A DNA stretch of 64,000 nt from Paenibacillus_F chitinolyticus_A (lineage in GTDB: Bacteria; Bacillota; Bacilli; Paenibacillales; NBRC-103111). Under the pieces are notes generated by a model. It was not told the origin of the DNA. It searched no databases and saw nothing but the letters and a program-made list of their open reading frames with translations. This document shows positions 42,257 through 51,975 of this stretch, one piece after another. The translations under genes were made by a program, and so were the position numbers. Each line of letters opens with the position of its first letter. Positions within the stretch are counted from its first letter, which is position 1. The stretch covers positions 4,898,001 through 4,962,000 of the forward strand of contig NZ_CP173427.1 of assembly GCF_045038035.1 (NCBI RefSeq), read 5' to 3'.

Positions 42257-42850
42257 ATGACAACTGGTAGGACGAATCCTAAGGTAGATGAATTTTTAAG
42301 TAAGGCTAAAAAGTGGAAGGAAGAATACGAAAAGCTGAGAACTATCGTTCTAGACTGCGGGCTGACCGAAGAATTTAAGTGGATGCATCCTTGCTACACG
42401 TTTCAGAATAAAAACATCGTTTTAATACACGGATTCAAAGAATACTGTGCGCTTCTGTTTCACAAAGGCGCCTTGTTAAAAGATACCCACGGCATCCTAA
42501 TCCGACAAACGGCAAACGTACAGGCGGCGCGCCAGATTCGGTTCACCGCTGTTCAAGATATCGTTGAGATGGAAACCGTCTTGAAAGCCTATATTCATGA
42601 AGCCATTGAAGTGGAAAAAGCCGGCTTGGAAGTGACTTTTAAAAAGAATACAGACGTCGTCATTCCTGAAGAACTTCAAACTAAATTCGATGAAATCCCG
42701 GCCTTGAAGACCGCTTTTGAAGCATTGACGCCGGGACGGCAAAGAGCCTACATTCTTTATTTCTCCGATCCCAAACAATCCAAAACCCGCGTGTCGAGGG
42801 TTGAAAAATGGATGCAGCACATTCTTAACGGCATGGGATTGAATGATTAA
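42257..42850 (+). CDS. ydeI: YdeI-family (DUF1801) protein
   Basis: 197 residues; GAGGAG 9 nt before the ATG. It matches my memory of Bacillus YdeI along its whole length (TTGRTNPKVDEFLSKAKKW, EFKWMHPCYTFQNKNIVLIH, LTPGRQRAYILYFSDPKQSKTR). It has an N-terminal DUF1801 beta-grasp-like domain and a C-terminal helical YdeI motif. Function unknown. Base composition is clearly more AT-rich than the flanking genes and codons differ, suggesting recent acquisition from a Bacillus-like donor. Confidence 0.9.
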   Translation: MTTGRTNPKVDEFLSKAKKWKEEYEKLRTIVLDCGLTEEFKWMHPCYTFQNKNIVLIHGFKEYCALLFHKGALLKDTHGILIRQTANVQAARQIRFTAVQDIVEMETVLKAYIHEAIEVEKAGLEVTFKKNTDVVIPEELQTKFDEIPALKTAFEALTPGRQRAYILYFSDPKQSKTRVSRVEKWMQHILNGMGLND

Positions 42851-42869
42851 TCTATGAACACAGCCAAAA

Positions 42870-42908
42870 TAAAAAAGCGGCCCTCCAAACCGGATGAGGC
42901 CGCCTTTT
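42870..42908 (-). terminator. Terminator at the end of the GTPase/tubulin operon
   Basis: An imperfect stem (AAAAGCGGCCCTC with GAGGCCGCCTTTT, two bulges). On the minus strand it is followed by TTTTTTATTTT. It lies 70 bp past the stop of the last minus-strand gene of the locus, and between convergent genes. Confidence 0.65.
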
Positions 42909-42976
42909 GGCGATAAGAACTTGCTCGTTTTTTAATTCCTATTAGATAAAAAAGGCATGCTTGTTCCCTCAAGCTC

Positions 42977-45877
42977 TTACCTTGACCCGGCAGGAGGCCC
43001 CACGGGCACAAGGTTCGATTTCACGGTATAGCGCACGGGCTCGCTCAGGCGGCCCAGCTTGTTCTTCGCCGTAATCTCGATCGGATTATCGCCCGGAACG
43101 AGCTGAACCTGCTGGGAAACGCTGCCTGTCCCGGCAAGCTGCCCGTTAATATAAATCTCCGGGCTCGGATCGTTGCCGTCCTCCGCTTTAGCCGTCACGG
43201 TAACCTTGGCGGTTTTGACCGTCAATGGCGGCTGCTCCGCTTTCAGCAGGGGGCGCGGTACGAGCGTCACCTTTTTGCTCACGGTTTCGGAGGCTTTGCC
43301 CGACTTGCTCACCGCCTTGAAAACAAGGGGATTTTCCCCTTCGTTCAGCTTCAGCTCGATGCTCCCGTTCTCGATGATCTTGTCGTTGACATACAGCTTT
43401 GTATTTTTGTCGGGGTCCTTCAGCGAGGCTTTGACCGTTACCGTTTCGCTGCCGGTTTTCTCCTGCAGGTCTCCCACGATAACGACCGGAGTCGGAGCCA
43501 TCCACCCCGATACGGGCTTCCAAAGTACGGCGATAATGGCGATAAACAGGATCAGAAAAATGGAGCCCCTGAGCACGATTTTCCGTTTGTTTTTGGCCCA
43601 GATCCGGGCCCATTTGCCGGACTGCCGCAGTCTGACGGTTTCGAACAGAGCCGCGAATGAAGGATTTCCGGTCTCCAGCAGCTTCCGGGACACCGCCTTA
43701 TTGCGGAAAGCCTGCGGAGCGTGAACATCGAACGCGCGGCTGAGTGCCGCCTTGTAGTAAGGATGAATGGCGCCCTTCTCGTCCCGGAAGCGGATATCCT
43801 CCGCGGACCAGGCGGCGAAATCCGTAAACGTATCCGTTCCTTGCCCGGCCGAGGCCACAAAATTCAGCAGCCGTTCGTAATCGTAGCCGGGCTGGCGATC
43901 CGCGCTTCCTCCGGTTCCCGGTTTATGGAAAGCCGTCACCAGCTGCCCGAAACGGGCCGGGGTAACCTCGTTTTGCATCAGCTTCTGCAAAAGAAGCTGC
44001 GCCCGGTCCAAATCGACAGGGTCCAGACGGGCCATCACATCTTCCGCTTCGGACTGTTTCTTCCCGTCCAGCGTCAGCACTTTGTACGCCGCTTGCAAGA
44101 CGTGAAGAACTCCTTCCTGATCCCGCGATGCCTGACCGTATAGGTCCGGATTGACCGGATCGAGCAGAAATCCCAGGCTCTCGATATCTTCGATGCCGAG
44201 GCCGCTCGGCTTCAAGTCATCCGCCAGCTCCAGATGCACCGCGAGTTTCATCCACCGGCTGAACTGCCTGATGCCGCGGTTCTTCTCCCCGGGCGAATTT
44301 TTCCCCAACTGGTCAAAATACGCGGATAACGTCTGAGCCAGGGAAATTTTCTTCCTGACATCCGTCCGCATCAGCCTGCGCAGCGGATCGTAGCATTCCC
44401 GGGAGAACAATTCTTCTCCCATCAGCTCTTCGCTGTGCGACTGCCAGAAGCCGATCTCGCCGGTAAAGGCCTGCACCGACTTGACCCGCTTCATCCGATA
44501 GCGGATGTAGCCTTCGCCTAAGGCAGGACTGCTCTTCATCAGCCCGCCGAATACTCCGGTGAAAACAGCCGGGTAAGCGGCCAGCAGGTCCAGCAGCGGA
44601 GCGGCGCCCTCGATACCGTCTCCAGCCGCCGCATCGGCGGCCCGCGAGACGAAGATGCCGAGGCAGCGGACGATCAGGGCTTTTACCTGCGGATCGGCAA
44701 ACTTCTCGTAGCGGATAACGGCTTCCACGTAATCCGCCCCGGCTATGCGGTCCCGGTCCGACGCCTCGCGGGTGAGAAGACCGACGAACAGCTCCTTCAG
44801 GCGCGGTTTACGCGGGTAAGATTCAGTCGTGAAGAACGACAGAATCCCGTTCATAACAGCGGCCCGGTCCTGTTCGTACAGCTCCGTGCGGCCGCCTTCG
44901 ATCTCATACAGGACGCACAACCGGGAATAGGCTGCGGCGCTCAGCATCGTCTGGGTATCCAGCCCGGAGACCGCTTCGTCGCAGAAGTCGAAGTACTTCT
45001 GCAGCTCAGCCGGGTTGTTCCGGTGAGTCCACACGTAATCCAGGTACGCGTGGTCCTGGGCAGGCAGCTCCGTGTTCAGGAAGCGGCCGCCGGCGAAATC
45101 GAAAATGAAATCTTTTTCGATTTTACGGTCGGGCAGCCGGATGCTCCCTTTTTCCGTGAACACGACGTGCAGATGCTGCTTCGCTTCCGGCTCGCTGTTG
45201 AAGGTCATAAAGCCGAGCTGCCGGCGTACCGCGTAAGGAAGGCAGCGGTACACAAGTTCCAGCAGACGCTTGGCGTAGATGGCGCTCTCGGAGATGTCCG
45301 TGTTCAGGGAAATGAACACTTTCTTCTTGTTCGCCACCGAGGCAAGCACCGCGAAGACGAGCTGGCGGAACAGCTCCCGGTCGATCCCGAGCGTCTCCAG
45401 CAGCTTGTCCCCTTCGCCCGCCCGGATTTCCGGCTCGAACGGGATATCCTCCAGCTCGGGGATTTCCTTGCCGCCCCGGATGTCGTAGCGGCTCTGGAAG
45501 CCGCGGATGCCGAAGATGCGTCGGGGTTCGCGGATGAACGCTTCTTTGCGCTCCTTCGGAATCACGTACTGGTGCGTGAAGGAAGCGCTGCGCTGCCCCG
45601 TAAAGTCCGTCGCCACGTAAACGCTGCGCCCGATTACTAAATCCCCGTTCTCCGCGTTGTAAGCGACGACTGACTCCGGATACAGCCCGGAGTTTTCTTC
45701 CCCGCGCTCCAGAAGCTCCTGAGGCGCCTTATAGACGCAGTAGGGATGCAGCGCCGATTTGATAAAGGAAGGGTCCAGCCCGGGCGACTTGGCGACCGTA
45801 TCGAACCCTTCGCTTGTGCGGAAGACCCCCTCGCGGTCCCGGGTAAACAGCTGCTGTTGAATGTTTTTCTGCATCAC
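42977..45877 (-). CDS. GAP1-type GTPase-associated protein with TM and extracellular Ig-like repeats
   Basis: 966 residues. The N-terminus QQQLFTRDREGVFRTSEGFDTVAKSPGL fits the GAP1-N2 (GTPase-associated protein 1) domain as I recall it, followed by a long alpha/beta and helical region to about 760. One TM helix (about 769-787) is preceded by basic KNKRK, so the N-terminal 760 residues are cytoplasmic. Outside lie two beta-sandwich repeats (about 795-955), each with a PEIYINGQ- or KLYVNDKI-type strand and a GDNP/GENP turn. The start (GTG 45877) overlaps the GTPase gene by 4 bp, so the two are coupled. Likely partner or regulator of that GTPase. Confidence 0.7.
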   Translation of the reverse strand: MMQKNIQQQLFTRDREGVFRTSEGFDTVAKSPGLDPSFIKSALHPYCVYKAPQELLERGEENSGLYPESVVAYNAENGDLVIGRSVYVATDFTGQRSASFTHQYVIPKERKEAFIREPRRIFGIRGFQSRYDIRGGKEIPELEDIPFEPEIRAGEGDKLLETLGIDRELFRQLVFAVLASVANKKKVFISLNTDISESAIYAKRLLELVYRCLPYAVRRQLGFMTFNSEPEAKQHLHVVFTEKGSIRLPDRKIEKDFIFDFAGGRFLNTELPAQDHAYLDYVWTHRNNPAELQKYFDFCDEAVSGLDTQTMLSAAAYSRLCVLYEIEGGRTELYEQDRAAVMNGILSFFTTESYPRKPRLKELFVGLLTREASDRDRIAGADYVEAVIRYEKFADPQVKALIVRCLGIFVSRAADAAAGDGIEGAAPLLDLLAAYPAVFTGVFGGLMKSSPALGEGYIRYRMKRVKSVQAFTGEIGFWQSHSEELMGEELFSRECYDPLRRLMRTDVRKKISLAQTLSAYFDQLGKNSPGEKNRGIRQFSRWMKLAVHLELADDLKPSGLGIEDIESLGFLLDPVNPDLYGQASRDQEGVLHVLQAAYKVLTLDGKKQSEAEDVMARLDPVDLDRAQLLLQKLMQNEVTPARFGQLVTAFHKPGTGGSADRQPGYDYERLLNFVASAGQGTDTFTDFAAWSAEDIRFRDEKGAIHPYYKAALSRAFDVHAPQAFRNKAVSRKLLETGNPSFAALFETVRLRQSGKWARIWAKNKRKIVLRGSIFLILFIAIIAVLWKPVSGWMAPTPVVIVGDLQEKTGSETVTVKASLKDPDKNTKLYVNDKIIENGSIELKLNEGENPLVFKAVSKSGKASETVSKKVTLVPRPLLKAEQPPLTVKTAKVTVTAKAEDGNDPSPEIYINGQLAGTGSVSQQVQLVPGDNPIEITAKNKLGRLSEPVRYTVKSNLVPVGPPAGSR

Positions 45878-47139
45878 GTCGCATCTCTCCTTGCGATATA
45901 GCCCAGCTTATGCAGCAGCCAGATGAACGGCTCGTCGACCCGGGTCGGATTAATGACGCCCGAAATCTGCTTGTTCACGGGATTGGTGCCGAGCGCGGAA
46001 ACCGCGAAGTAAGCCGTATTCGAGAAATACACGTCCACCGCGTCTTTGAACGGGCGGTCTACTTTTTCAATAAAACGGCCGATTTCGCCGTTAATGTTCT
46101 CGAACTCCGATGCATCGAGGTAGCCCTGGTGGACGACATTACGGAACACGTTGCTGTTCGGCTGGATGTACTCGCTGTCTTCTTCCTTCAAATACTGGAG
46201 CATGTCGCTCTTCGTCAGGACGATAGCCGTCGGGATGTCCGTCTTGGAATTGCTCTGGTGGGCGATAAAATTCTCGAACAGCGAAATAACCACCTCGCGC
46301 GGCTCGTCGTACCGGTTGGCGAATTCGCCCTGCTCCCCGCCGACATTAATCTGGATTTTGTCGCGGATGCTCCGGATTTGCAGAGGGTCGACGAGAAACA
46401 GAATGCCGGAGGAATTTTTGATATGGGACGCATAAATATCGAGGTATTCTCTCTGAACCATGCCCTCGCCCGCCACGTCGAAAAAGACGATCGTCAGCGG
46501 TGCCTCGCGCTCATCCTTAAAAACAAACTGGAAAATAAACGGCTCCTGCTGTTCGTTCGGGTTCGTCGATTGCAGCATGCTGCCCCGTTCGAAAATCGGC
46601 TCGTGGTAGTGCTGCCGGAATTTGCGGGAAATTTCCGCGCTCAGCGGCATGCAGGCGGCGTTAAAATTCGAAGCCGTCGTATGCTGGAGCGTATGGATCA
46701 GCGAGGTCATATAGACAGACTTGCCGACCTGCGAAGCGCCCACGATGGAAATAATATTGCTCGGCACTTTACCGGCCGAAATCGGCAGCTCGTTGTGGCA
46801 GTACGGGCACAGACGCCTTCTGGTCGTTTCCCCGTAACGGTCGGTTACGGCGACGAGCACATTCTGTACATACGTCTTGTACGAGTCGGGAATCGTAGAA
46901 GGCAGAATAACGGCCTCCATATCCACCTCGGACAAATTGAACTTGCGCCTCCAGCCGTTCAGACGCGCATCCTCCTGGAGCATAAAATCATCGTCGTTAT
47001 CCTTGATATGACTGGCCCGGAACACGACATCATCCGGCTCGAATTTATTAAAACAATACGGGCAGACGATGCTGTAATAAGGCGGCCGCTCTTTCTCGGG
47101 CGGCTTTTTTTCGAAAAGACTTTTCAGATACCCTAGCAT
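45874..47139 (-). CDS. Zinc-ribbon GTPase of the double-GTPase (DO-GTPase2) type
   Basis: 421 residues. N-terminal Cys pairs CPYC (26-29) and CPYC (111-114) form a split zinc ribbon; the P-loop GASQVGKS (134-141), Walker B with DVAGEG (221-226) and the specificity motif TKSD (309-312) mark a TRAFAC-like GTPase with guanine preference. It lacks TM segments, so it is cytoplasmic. It is coupled to the downstream GAP1-type gene by a 4-bp overlap and lies 13 bp after the beta-sandwich gene. GTPase-GAP1 pairing is the defining feature of the double-GTPase systems known from comparative genomics. Confidence 0.8.
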   Translation of the reverse strand: MLGYLKSLFEKKPPEKERPPYYSIVCPYCFNKFEPDDVVFRASHIKDNDDDFMLQEDARLNGWRRKFNLSEVDMEAVILPSTIPDSYKTYVQNVLVAVTDRYGETTRRRLCPYCHNELPISAGKVPSNIISIVGASQVGKSVYMTSLIHTLQHTTASNFNAACMPLSAEISRKFRQHYHEPIFERGSMLQSTNPNEQQEPFIFQFVFKDEREAPLTIVFFDVAGEGMVQREYLDIYASHIKNSSGILFLVDPLQIRSIRDKIQINVGGEQGEFANRYDEPREVVISLFENFIAHQSNSKTDIPTAIVLTKSDMLQYLKEEDSEYIQPNSNVFRNVVHQGYLDASEFENINGEIGRFIEKVDRPFKDAVDVYFSNTAYFAVSALGTNPVNKQISGVINPTRVDEPFIWLLHKLGYIARRDAT

Positions 47140-47151
47140 GTGCGCCTCTCC

Positions 47152-47787
47152 TCATTCCTGGATTAGTTCATAAACATCCCCGTAACGGGAATCCGTGAAA
47201 AAAAGCCGCAGAAAATCGTTCTTGCCGATTTCGATCTCCGGCAGGGTCTGCGTGCCCGCCTCGAAATCCCGGCGGAAAGGATAAGCGGTGCCGTCCTGCC
47301 GTCCCGCCGGATGGCCGCCCTCCTTCTTCACGTAGCAGAGCGCTTCCTGCGGCACCGGAATCTCGCAAAACAATTGAATTTTCGCGGACTTGTATTTGCC
47401 GAACAACCGGCCTCCGTATTTAATCGAATACCGGATCCGGGCTTTGCCCGCGCTGACGCGAATGACGTTGTCCGTGCCGGTCTGGCGGTACGGAGTCACG
47501 CGGCCGTCCTTCATGACGCACGGGAAAATGCGGTAACCCCGCATTCCGATGTATTCCATGCGCTCGCGGTAACCGCCGGCCGCCTTGTACTCTTCCCGCG
47601 TAAACAGCTTAAGCTGATGCGGGGCAAGCTGCTCGGGCGGCTGCTCGCTTCCGCTCTCGAAGCTGTACACATAGACCGCGCCGACTTCCTTGGGCCACTG
47701 CCATGTCAGCAGACATTCCCCTTCACGCGCCGGCTGCGAAGCCAGCTTCGCGATCCGGTTCTCTTCGTTGATTTCTTCCCATAGCAT
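47152..47787 (-). CDS. Beta-sandwich protein, probably two FN3/Ig-like domains
   Basis: 211 residues, GAGG 8 nt before the ATG, no signal peptide or TM, so cytoplasmic. The pattern ECLLTWQWPKEVGAVYVYSF, then TREEYKAAGG and GYRIFPCVMKDGRV, is that of a fibronectin-type-III-like domain (residues about 15-110). A second beta-rich domain follows (110-211). It sits between the vWA and GTPase genes and may be an adaptor. No family is recognised with certainty. Confidence 0.6.
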   Translation of the reverse strand: MLWEEINEENRIAKLASQPAREGECLLTWQWPKEVGAVYVYSFESGSEQPPEQLAPHQLKLFTREEYKAAGGYRERMEYIGMRGYRIFPCVMKDGRVTPYRQTGTDNVIRVSAGKARIRYSIKYGGRLFGKYKSAKIQLFCEIPVPQEALCYVKKEGGHPAGRQDGTAYPFRRDFEAGTQTLPEIEIGKNDFLRLFFTDSRYGDVYELIQE

Positions 47788-47911
47788 GCGAATCGCCTCA
47801 CTTGATCACTAGCCTACTTGTTAAATGCCGTGCGCCGGCGCTGCGGCCCCTCTGTGCCGCTAAGTTCCGGTGGGGCTGATTTCTGCGACGTCCCCATGTA
47901 CCGCCGGTCGT

Positions 47912-49195
47912 TCAGCGGAACTTCTTACTGACCGGCGAGCTGTCTTTTCTGCCGTAACGTCCCTCTTCGAGCCGGGCCCGCTGATAATTTTTGCGCAGAC
48001 CCGAATGGGAATCGTTCGTGCTAACCGGGATAATCAGAGCCCCCAGCGATAAAACGAAGGCAAGCACGATGTCCGCTACCGCCCGGTAAAAGAACGGAAT
48101 GTTCGTTCCGGGCATTCCGGTTTCCAGCACAAGTCCGGCCAGAAGCCCCGCAAGCGTACCGCCGATGGCAAAGCTGAGCGCAAGATGGCGGTTGTCGAAA
48201 ATAATGCCCAGCGAAAGGCCGATCAGCGTACCGATCAGCAGAATAAACGCCACCCGCAGGAATGCGTGGAACCCGTCCGAAGCGGCGGCTCCGAGGCGCT
48301 CGCCCGCAAGATGCCAAGGCTGCTGGGCCGTGTAGATCTGCTCGAACGCATCCGTGATGCGGTCCGCGCTCTTCACGTCGTGGAAGGAGCCGCCCGTCTG
48401 CTCGGCGATGCGCTGAAGCAGCTGGATGCCTTCCACTTGCGAATCGTCGATGCCGACCGTATGGACGCTGATCCCCGCCTTAACGAACGGAGACAGCACC
48501 TCGGTCGTATTCACATCGCTGTAGCCGTCCGAGATCAGGATAACCGAAGAGGAGCCGTCGGCCGCCCCTTCCTTCTTCAGCTGATCCATAACTGTCGTCA
48601 AAGCCCGGCCGATATCCGTCTGGCCCGTCGGCTCCCCGATCTTGTCCAGTCTTCCGCGGACTTCTTCCCTGCCGGAACCGGCAAGCTTCGTAAGCGGCGC
48701 GATCAGCTGCGTTTCCTCATTAAACGTAAACACCGCCGCGCTGTTTTTGCCGTCCATTCGGCCGATCAGAGACTTGGCCGCCTGAAGGCTCTGCTTCTGC
48801 GGATCGTTCTGCGACATGCTGTCCGATTTGTCGATGACCAGCACATAGTTTTGCGGTGCCTTCTTCGTGCCGAGCACCTGGAAGCCGTACAGGACTTGAA
48901 ACAGCGCTCCCGCTATAAACAGCATCACGAGCGTGGCCGGGACGAGAAACTTCCACCCGTCGCCCGCGTAACGCAGCCGCCAGTTTTTTCCGTTCAGCTG
49001 CGGCGAGATCATCTCCGCCACGAGGCAGAACAGGCCCACAAACAAGGCCAGCTGCCCGAAGTAGACTCCCATCAGCACCGTTTCATGCCAAATTCCTTCC
49101 CAGCGGCTCAAAATAAACTCGCCGACGATAAACCCGACGAATCCTCCGATTACGCTGAATAAGGTCAGCAGCGGATTCCATTTTCTCTGTTTCAC
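47912..49195 (-). CDS. Six-TM membrane protein with extracytoplasmic vWA domain
   Basis: 427 residues, GTG start with AGGGGG upstream. Three TM helices (about 11-27, 40-60, 86-103), a vWA domain (115-280) with metal site DxSxS in IDKSDSMS (Asp122, Ser124, Ser126) and ISDGYSD, then three more TM helices and a basic C-terminal tail. Positive residues place both ends in the cytoplasm and the vWA domain outside. vWA domains mediate metal-dependent protein binding. 59 bp after the pseudo-tubulin gene in the same operon. Confidence 0.8.
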   Translation of the reverse strand: MKQRKWNPLLTLFSVIGGFVGFIVGEFILSRWEGIWHETVLMGVYFGQLALFVGLFCLVAEMISPQLNGKNWRLRYAGDGWKFLVPATLVMLFIAGALFQVLYGFQVLGTKKAPQNYVLVIDKSDSMSQNDPQKQSLQAAKSLIGRMDGKNSAAVFTFNEETQLIAPLTKLAGSGREEVRGRLDKIGEPTGQTDIGRALTTVMDQLKKEGAADGSSSVILISDGYSDVNTTEVLSPFVKAGISVHTVGIDDSQVEGIQLLQRIAEQTGGSFHDVKSADRITDAFEQIYTAQQPWHLAGERLGAAASDGFHAFLRVAFILLIGTLIGLSLGIIFDNRHLALSFAIGGTLAGLLAGLVLETGMPGTNIPFFYRAVADIVLAFVLSLGALIIPVSTNDSHSGLRKNYQRARLEEGRYGRKDSSPVSKKFR

Positions 49196-49253
49196 AGGTC
49201 TCCCCCTCTTTTCTTTATTGCCCTACGAGCAGAGTGCTGTCAACTAGCCGTCC

Positions 49254-51869
49254 TTATGAAAGCTTCGTGCCGTCCGTTCCTGTTTCGGGCAGTTCCATGC
49301 AGTGAAAGCGATAGCCGTTCTCCGTGTACGTCTCGTAATAGCGCCTGCCGTTCCGGTACACCATCAGATCCTCCAGCCTGAAGCCGCCCATGAGCCGGAG
49401 CTTTTCGATCCCGCCCGGTTTCTTCTCGTGCACGCAGCCAAGCTTGTACGTCCGGCTTCCGCCGTCAACCGCAAACGCATATTGGATAAATTCACTCCGA
49501 GAATCGCCGAAAAAGTACTTTTCTTCGTGACGGTTGCGGTGGGTGGAATGATACACATCGATCCGGATCGCGGCTTCGTTTTCAAGCGTCGTATAAAGAT
49601 CTCGGAAAAGGTCTTCCTTCGAAAGCACGTCCCGGTTGTCGTAGCTCGCGGCGACATTCGCCCGCTCCAGCAGCTCCGCCTCGAACGTCTGATGGAAAAG
49701 AGGATGAACGAGCACGTCCCGGCGGGCCGTGTCCATAAGCTTCCGAAGCCACTGCCCGGCATCCCGGTCGATTTCAACGGAAACGTTCCCCAGGAACCGT
49801 TCGTCGAAATAAAACCGGCTCTCTCTGCGCCCTTCCATCTCCGTCAAAATCTGCTTCACCACGTGCTCGTAATACTCGTTGATGTTGCGGCCCAGATAGT
49901 CGCTCGCCGCCGTAATTCCGCTCCGGCTCGTATCGCGCAGAAGCTTCTCCAGGCTGTCCATCTGCCGGACGGCCGCGGATGCCCGTTCCCTCAGCTCCTC
50001 GAGCTTGTCAAGGTAGGCCGTCATCAGCTTCTGCTTCAGTTCCAGAACGAGCAGGTCGCGTCGTAGGCCGTAGGCTTCATCCATCAGGCAGCGGATCAGA
50101 TTCTTGACCGAGGCCTTGTCGGATTTCCAGCCGAACAGCGAGCCTTTGCCTATCGGCTGCCGGTCCACGCGTTCGCCGTAAAAATTGTCCAGCTCGCCCC
50201 GGAGCTGCTCGGCACGGTTCCCCGCGTCCTTCAGCTGCTGCCTCAGTTCGCCCGGCAGACTCCGGCTCCCGGCGCCTTCCTCCGCAAGCCAGCCGTTCAG
50301 AGCGTAGTACCCGTAAGCCGGGTCCTCTACAATGCGCTCCTTCACGATGCGCTCCAGCCTCTTGGCGAAGCCGCGTTCCGCGAAGACCGCCTCCGCTCTC
50401 TGCCGGACGTTCATGTCGAAAAACCGGCGGGCGCTGTCCTGAAACAACGCAAGCTCCGCCTCCTTCAAGGACATCGACTTCAGCTCCCCGTAAGAAACCG
50501 GGTCGTGCATAAGCCCGTACATCTCCTCCACGGCCTGCTCGCGTCCCGGTACGACCGATTCGACTTCACGGTCCCACAACTGGGGCTCCATGGAGATCAG
50601 ATCGGGCAGGAGCCGGGCGCCGCCCTGGACGTTCTCCTCCATCTTCTCCCGCACATGGCGGTACAGATGATACAGGACGGTCAGGGCGATAGCCTGATTC
50701 GGACGGCTCACTCTGGAATAGCCGGCCGATACGTAGCCGACGCCTTCTTCTCCGGGCGGCGCTATATTTTGTTTGAAATGCTGGTGGTTGTATGTGCCCG
50801 CCTTGGACGAATCGCCTTCGTTCTCGGCTTTGATATGCCGGTATTTCAGCAAATTCAGCGAGCTGATCGTTTCGTATCCGCCTTTCATGCCGTTCTCGGT
50901 AAAAATGCCCCGCTCATCCTTGTCGCTCAAGAGATAGACCGTGTCGAAAAGCGGGGAAGGGCCGTGCTGAGCGGGAAGGGTGATGCCTTCGCCCGTCACT
51001 TGAAGCGGGCTCGAGAAGGTATAATCCCTGCTCTGCAGCACGTCCAGCTCTCTGAGGAAGCTGAAGCTCATGGAAGCGCGGAGAGCGAATTCTTCCCCGA
51101 CCTGCTTCTCTTCGAGCAGCCCGTACAGGTCCACGATCACGGAGCGGAAATGCTCGCCGAAGATCGTCTCCATCAGCGCGGTCAACTCCGGCAGCAGCAC
51201 GTTGCAGGGGGCGTCGAGCCTGGTGACGACCGCGATGTTCAGCCTTTGGAGATTCGAGTACAGCCTGCCGAATTCGGAAATCCGGCTGTTCATTCTGCGC
51301 AGCAGAACGTTCAGCTCCAGCAGCTTTTCCCGGTTGGACCGGAAGCTGTCGTGGAGGTCCGGCCTTGCCGAGCGCGGATTATTCCCCGGGACAGGCAGCG
51401 TCCAGGTGTAGATATTAGCGGCTTGCAGGCCGCCGGGATCGGTCCGGTCCGTCCGTAATTCTTCGGCCCCGGTGCTATGCAGCCTGCGGTAGTCTGCGGC
51501 ATCCTGCCTGTAACCCTCTCCCGTTCCCGGCGGTTCAGTCATCCGCCGTTCCTGCGGAGCCTGCTCCCCCGCATTCTGCGGATCGGCATGCCGCCAATCT
51601 CGCGGCGTCCCGCTCTCCTGCTCCGCATGCTGCTTCCCGGTCTCTTCAAGAGACTGCTCGGTTCCGACATGGAGATAAACAACCCCCGTGCTGTTGTTCC
51701 AACTGCGGTTGTTGATTTCCGCCATCGTCTGCAGAGCTTCCGCCGATTTATCGCCCAGGAACAGAAAAACGAGCGGATGGTGAATGCTGCGCTGCTCATC
51801 TCCGTCCAAACCCGTGCTGTCCGTTTCCGCGGCATATTCGTTTGCGAACGCCACCAATTTCTCCCGCAT
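49254..51869 (-). CDS. Degenerate tubulin-like protein (predicted pseudo-GTPase)
   Basis: 871 residues from ATG 51869 (AGGAG 10 nt upstream; an ATG seven codons earlier has no site). It shares with the neighbouring tubulin-like protein a colinear framework: HPLVFLFLGDKSAEAL (31-46) against PMLVIGLGGTGIDAL; NIAVVTRLDAPCNVLL against MVFILTGLSGGTGSG; LFDTVYLLSDKDERG (308-321) against FNLAHLISATNLEG; and YVSAGYSRVSRPNQAI against YNILGASSAVLPIEEM. Both glycine-rich nucleotide loops are lost. A disordered insert of about 100 residues lies near 75-175, and the C-terminal half is coiled-coil-rich. Probably a non-hydrolysing partner in a tubulin-like assembly. No family name is claimed beyond this similarity. 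Confidence 0.65.
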   Translation of the reverse strand: MREKLVAFANEYAAETDSTGLDGDEQRSIHHPLVFLFLGDKSAEALQTMAEINNRSWNNSTGVVYLHVGTEQSLEETGKQHAEQESGTPRDWRHADPQNAGEQAPQERRMTEPPGTGEGYRQDAADYRRLHSTGAEELRTDRTDPGGLQAANIYTWTLPVPGNNPRSARPDLHDSFRSNREKLLELNVLLRRMNSRISEFGRLYSNLQRLNIAVVTRLDAPCNVLLPELTALMETIFGEHFRSVIVDLYGLLEEKQVGEEFALRASMSFSFLRELDVLQSRDYTFSSPLQVTGEGITLPAQHGPSPLFDTVYLLSDKDERGIFTENGMKGGYETISSLNLLKYRHIKAENEGDSSKAGTYNHQHFKQNIAPPGEEGVGYVSAGYSRVSRPNQAIALTVLYHLYRHVREKMEENVQGGARLLPDLISMEPQLWDREVESVVPGREQAVEEMYGLMHDPVSYGELKSMSLKEAELALFQDSARRFFDMNVRQRAEAVFAERGFAKRLERIVKERIVEDPAYGYYALNGWLAEEGAGSRSLPGELRQQLKDAGNRAEQLRGELDNFYGERVDRQPIGKGSLFGWKSDKASVKNLIRCLMDEAYGLRRDLLVLELKQKLMTAYLDKLEELRERASAAVRQMDSLEKLLRDTSRSGITAASDYLGRNINEYYEHVVKQILTEMEGRRESRFYFDERFLGNVSVEIDRDAGQWLRKLMDTARRDVLVHPLFHQTFEAELLERANVAASYDNRDVLSKEDLFRDLYTTLENEAAIRIDVYHSTHRNRHEEKYFFGDSRSEFIQYAFAVDGGSRTYKLGCVHEKKPGGIEKLRLMGGFRLEDLMVYRNGRRYYETYTENGYRFHCMELPETGTDGTKLS

Positions 51870-51975
51870 GGTTTCCTCACTCCTATCCATAGGCGTTATG
51901 GCAGAGAAGGACGGTTCGTGTGAACACGCCGTCCCGCCTGCATCCTTTGTTTCCGCGGAATAACCGAGAAAATCT

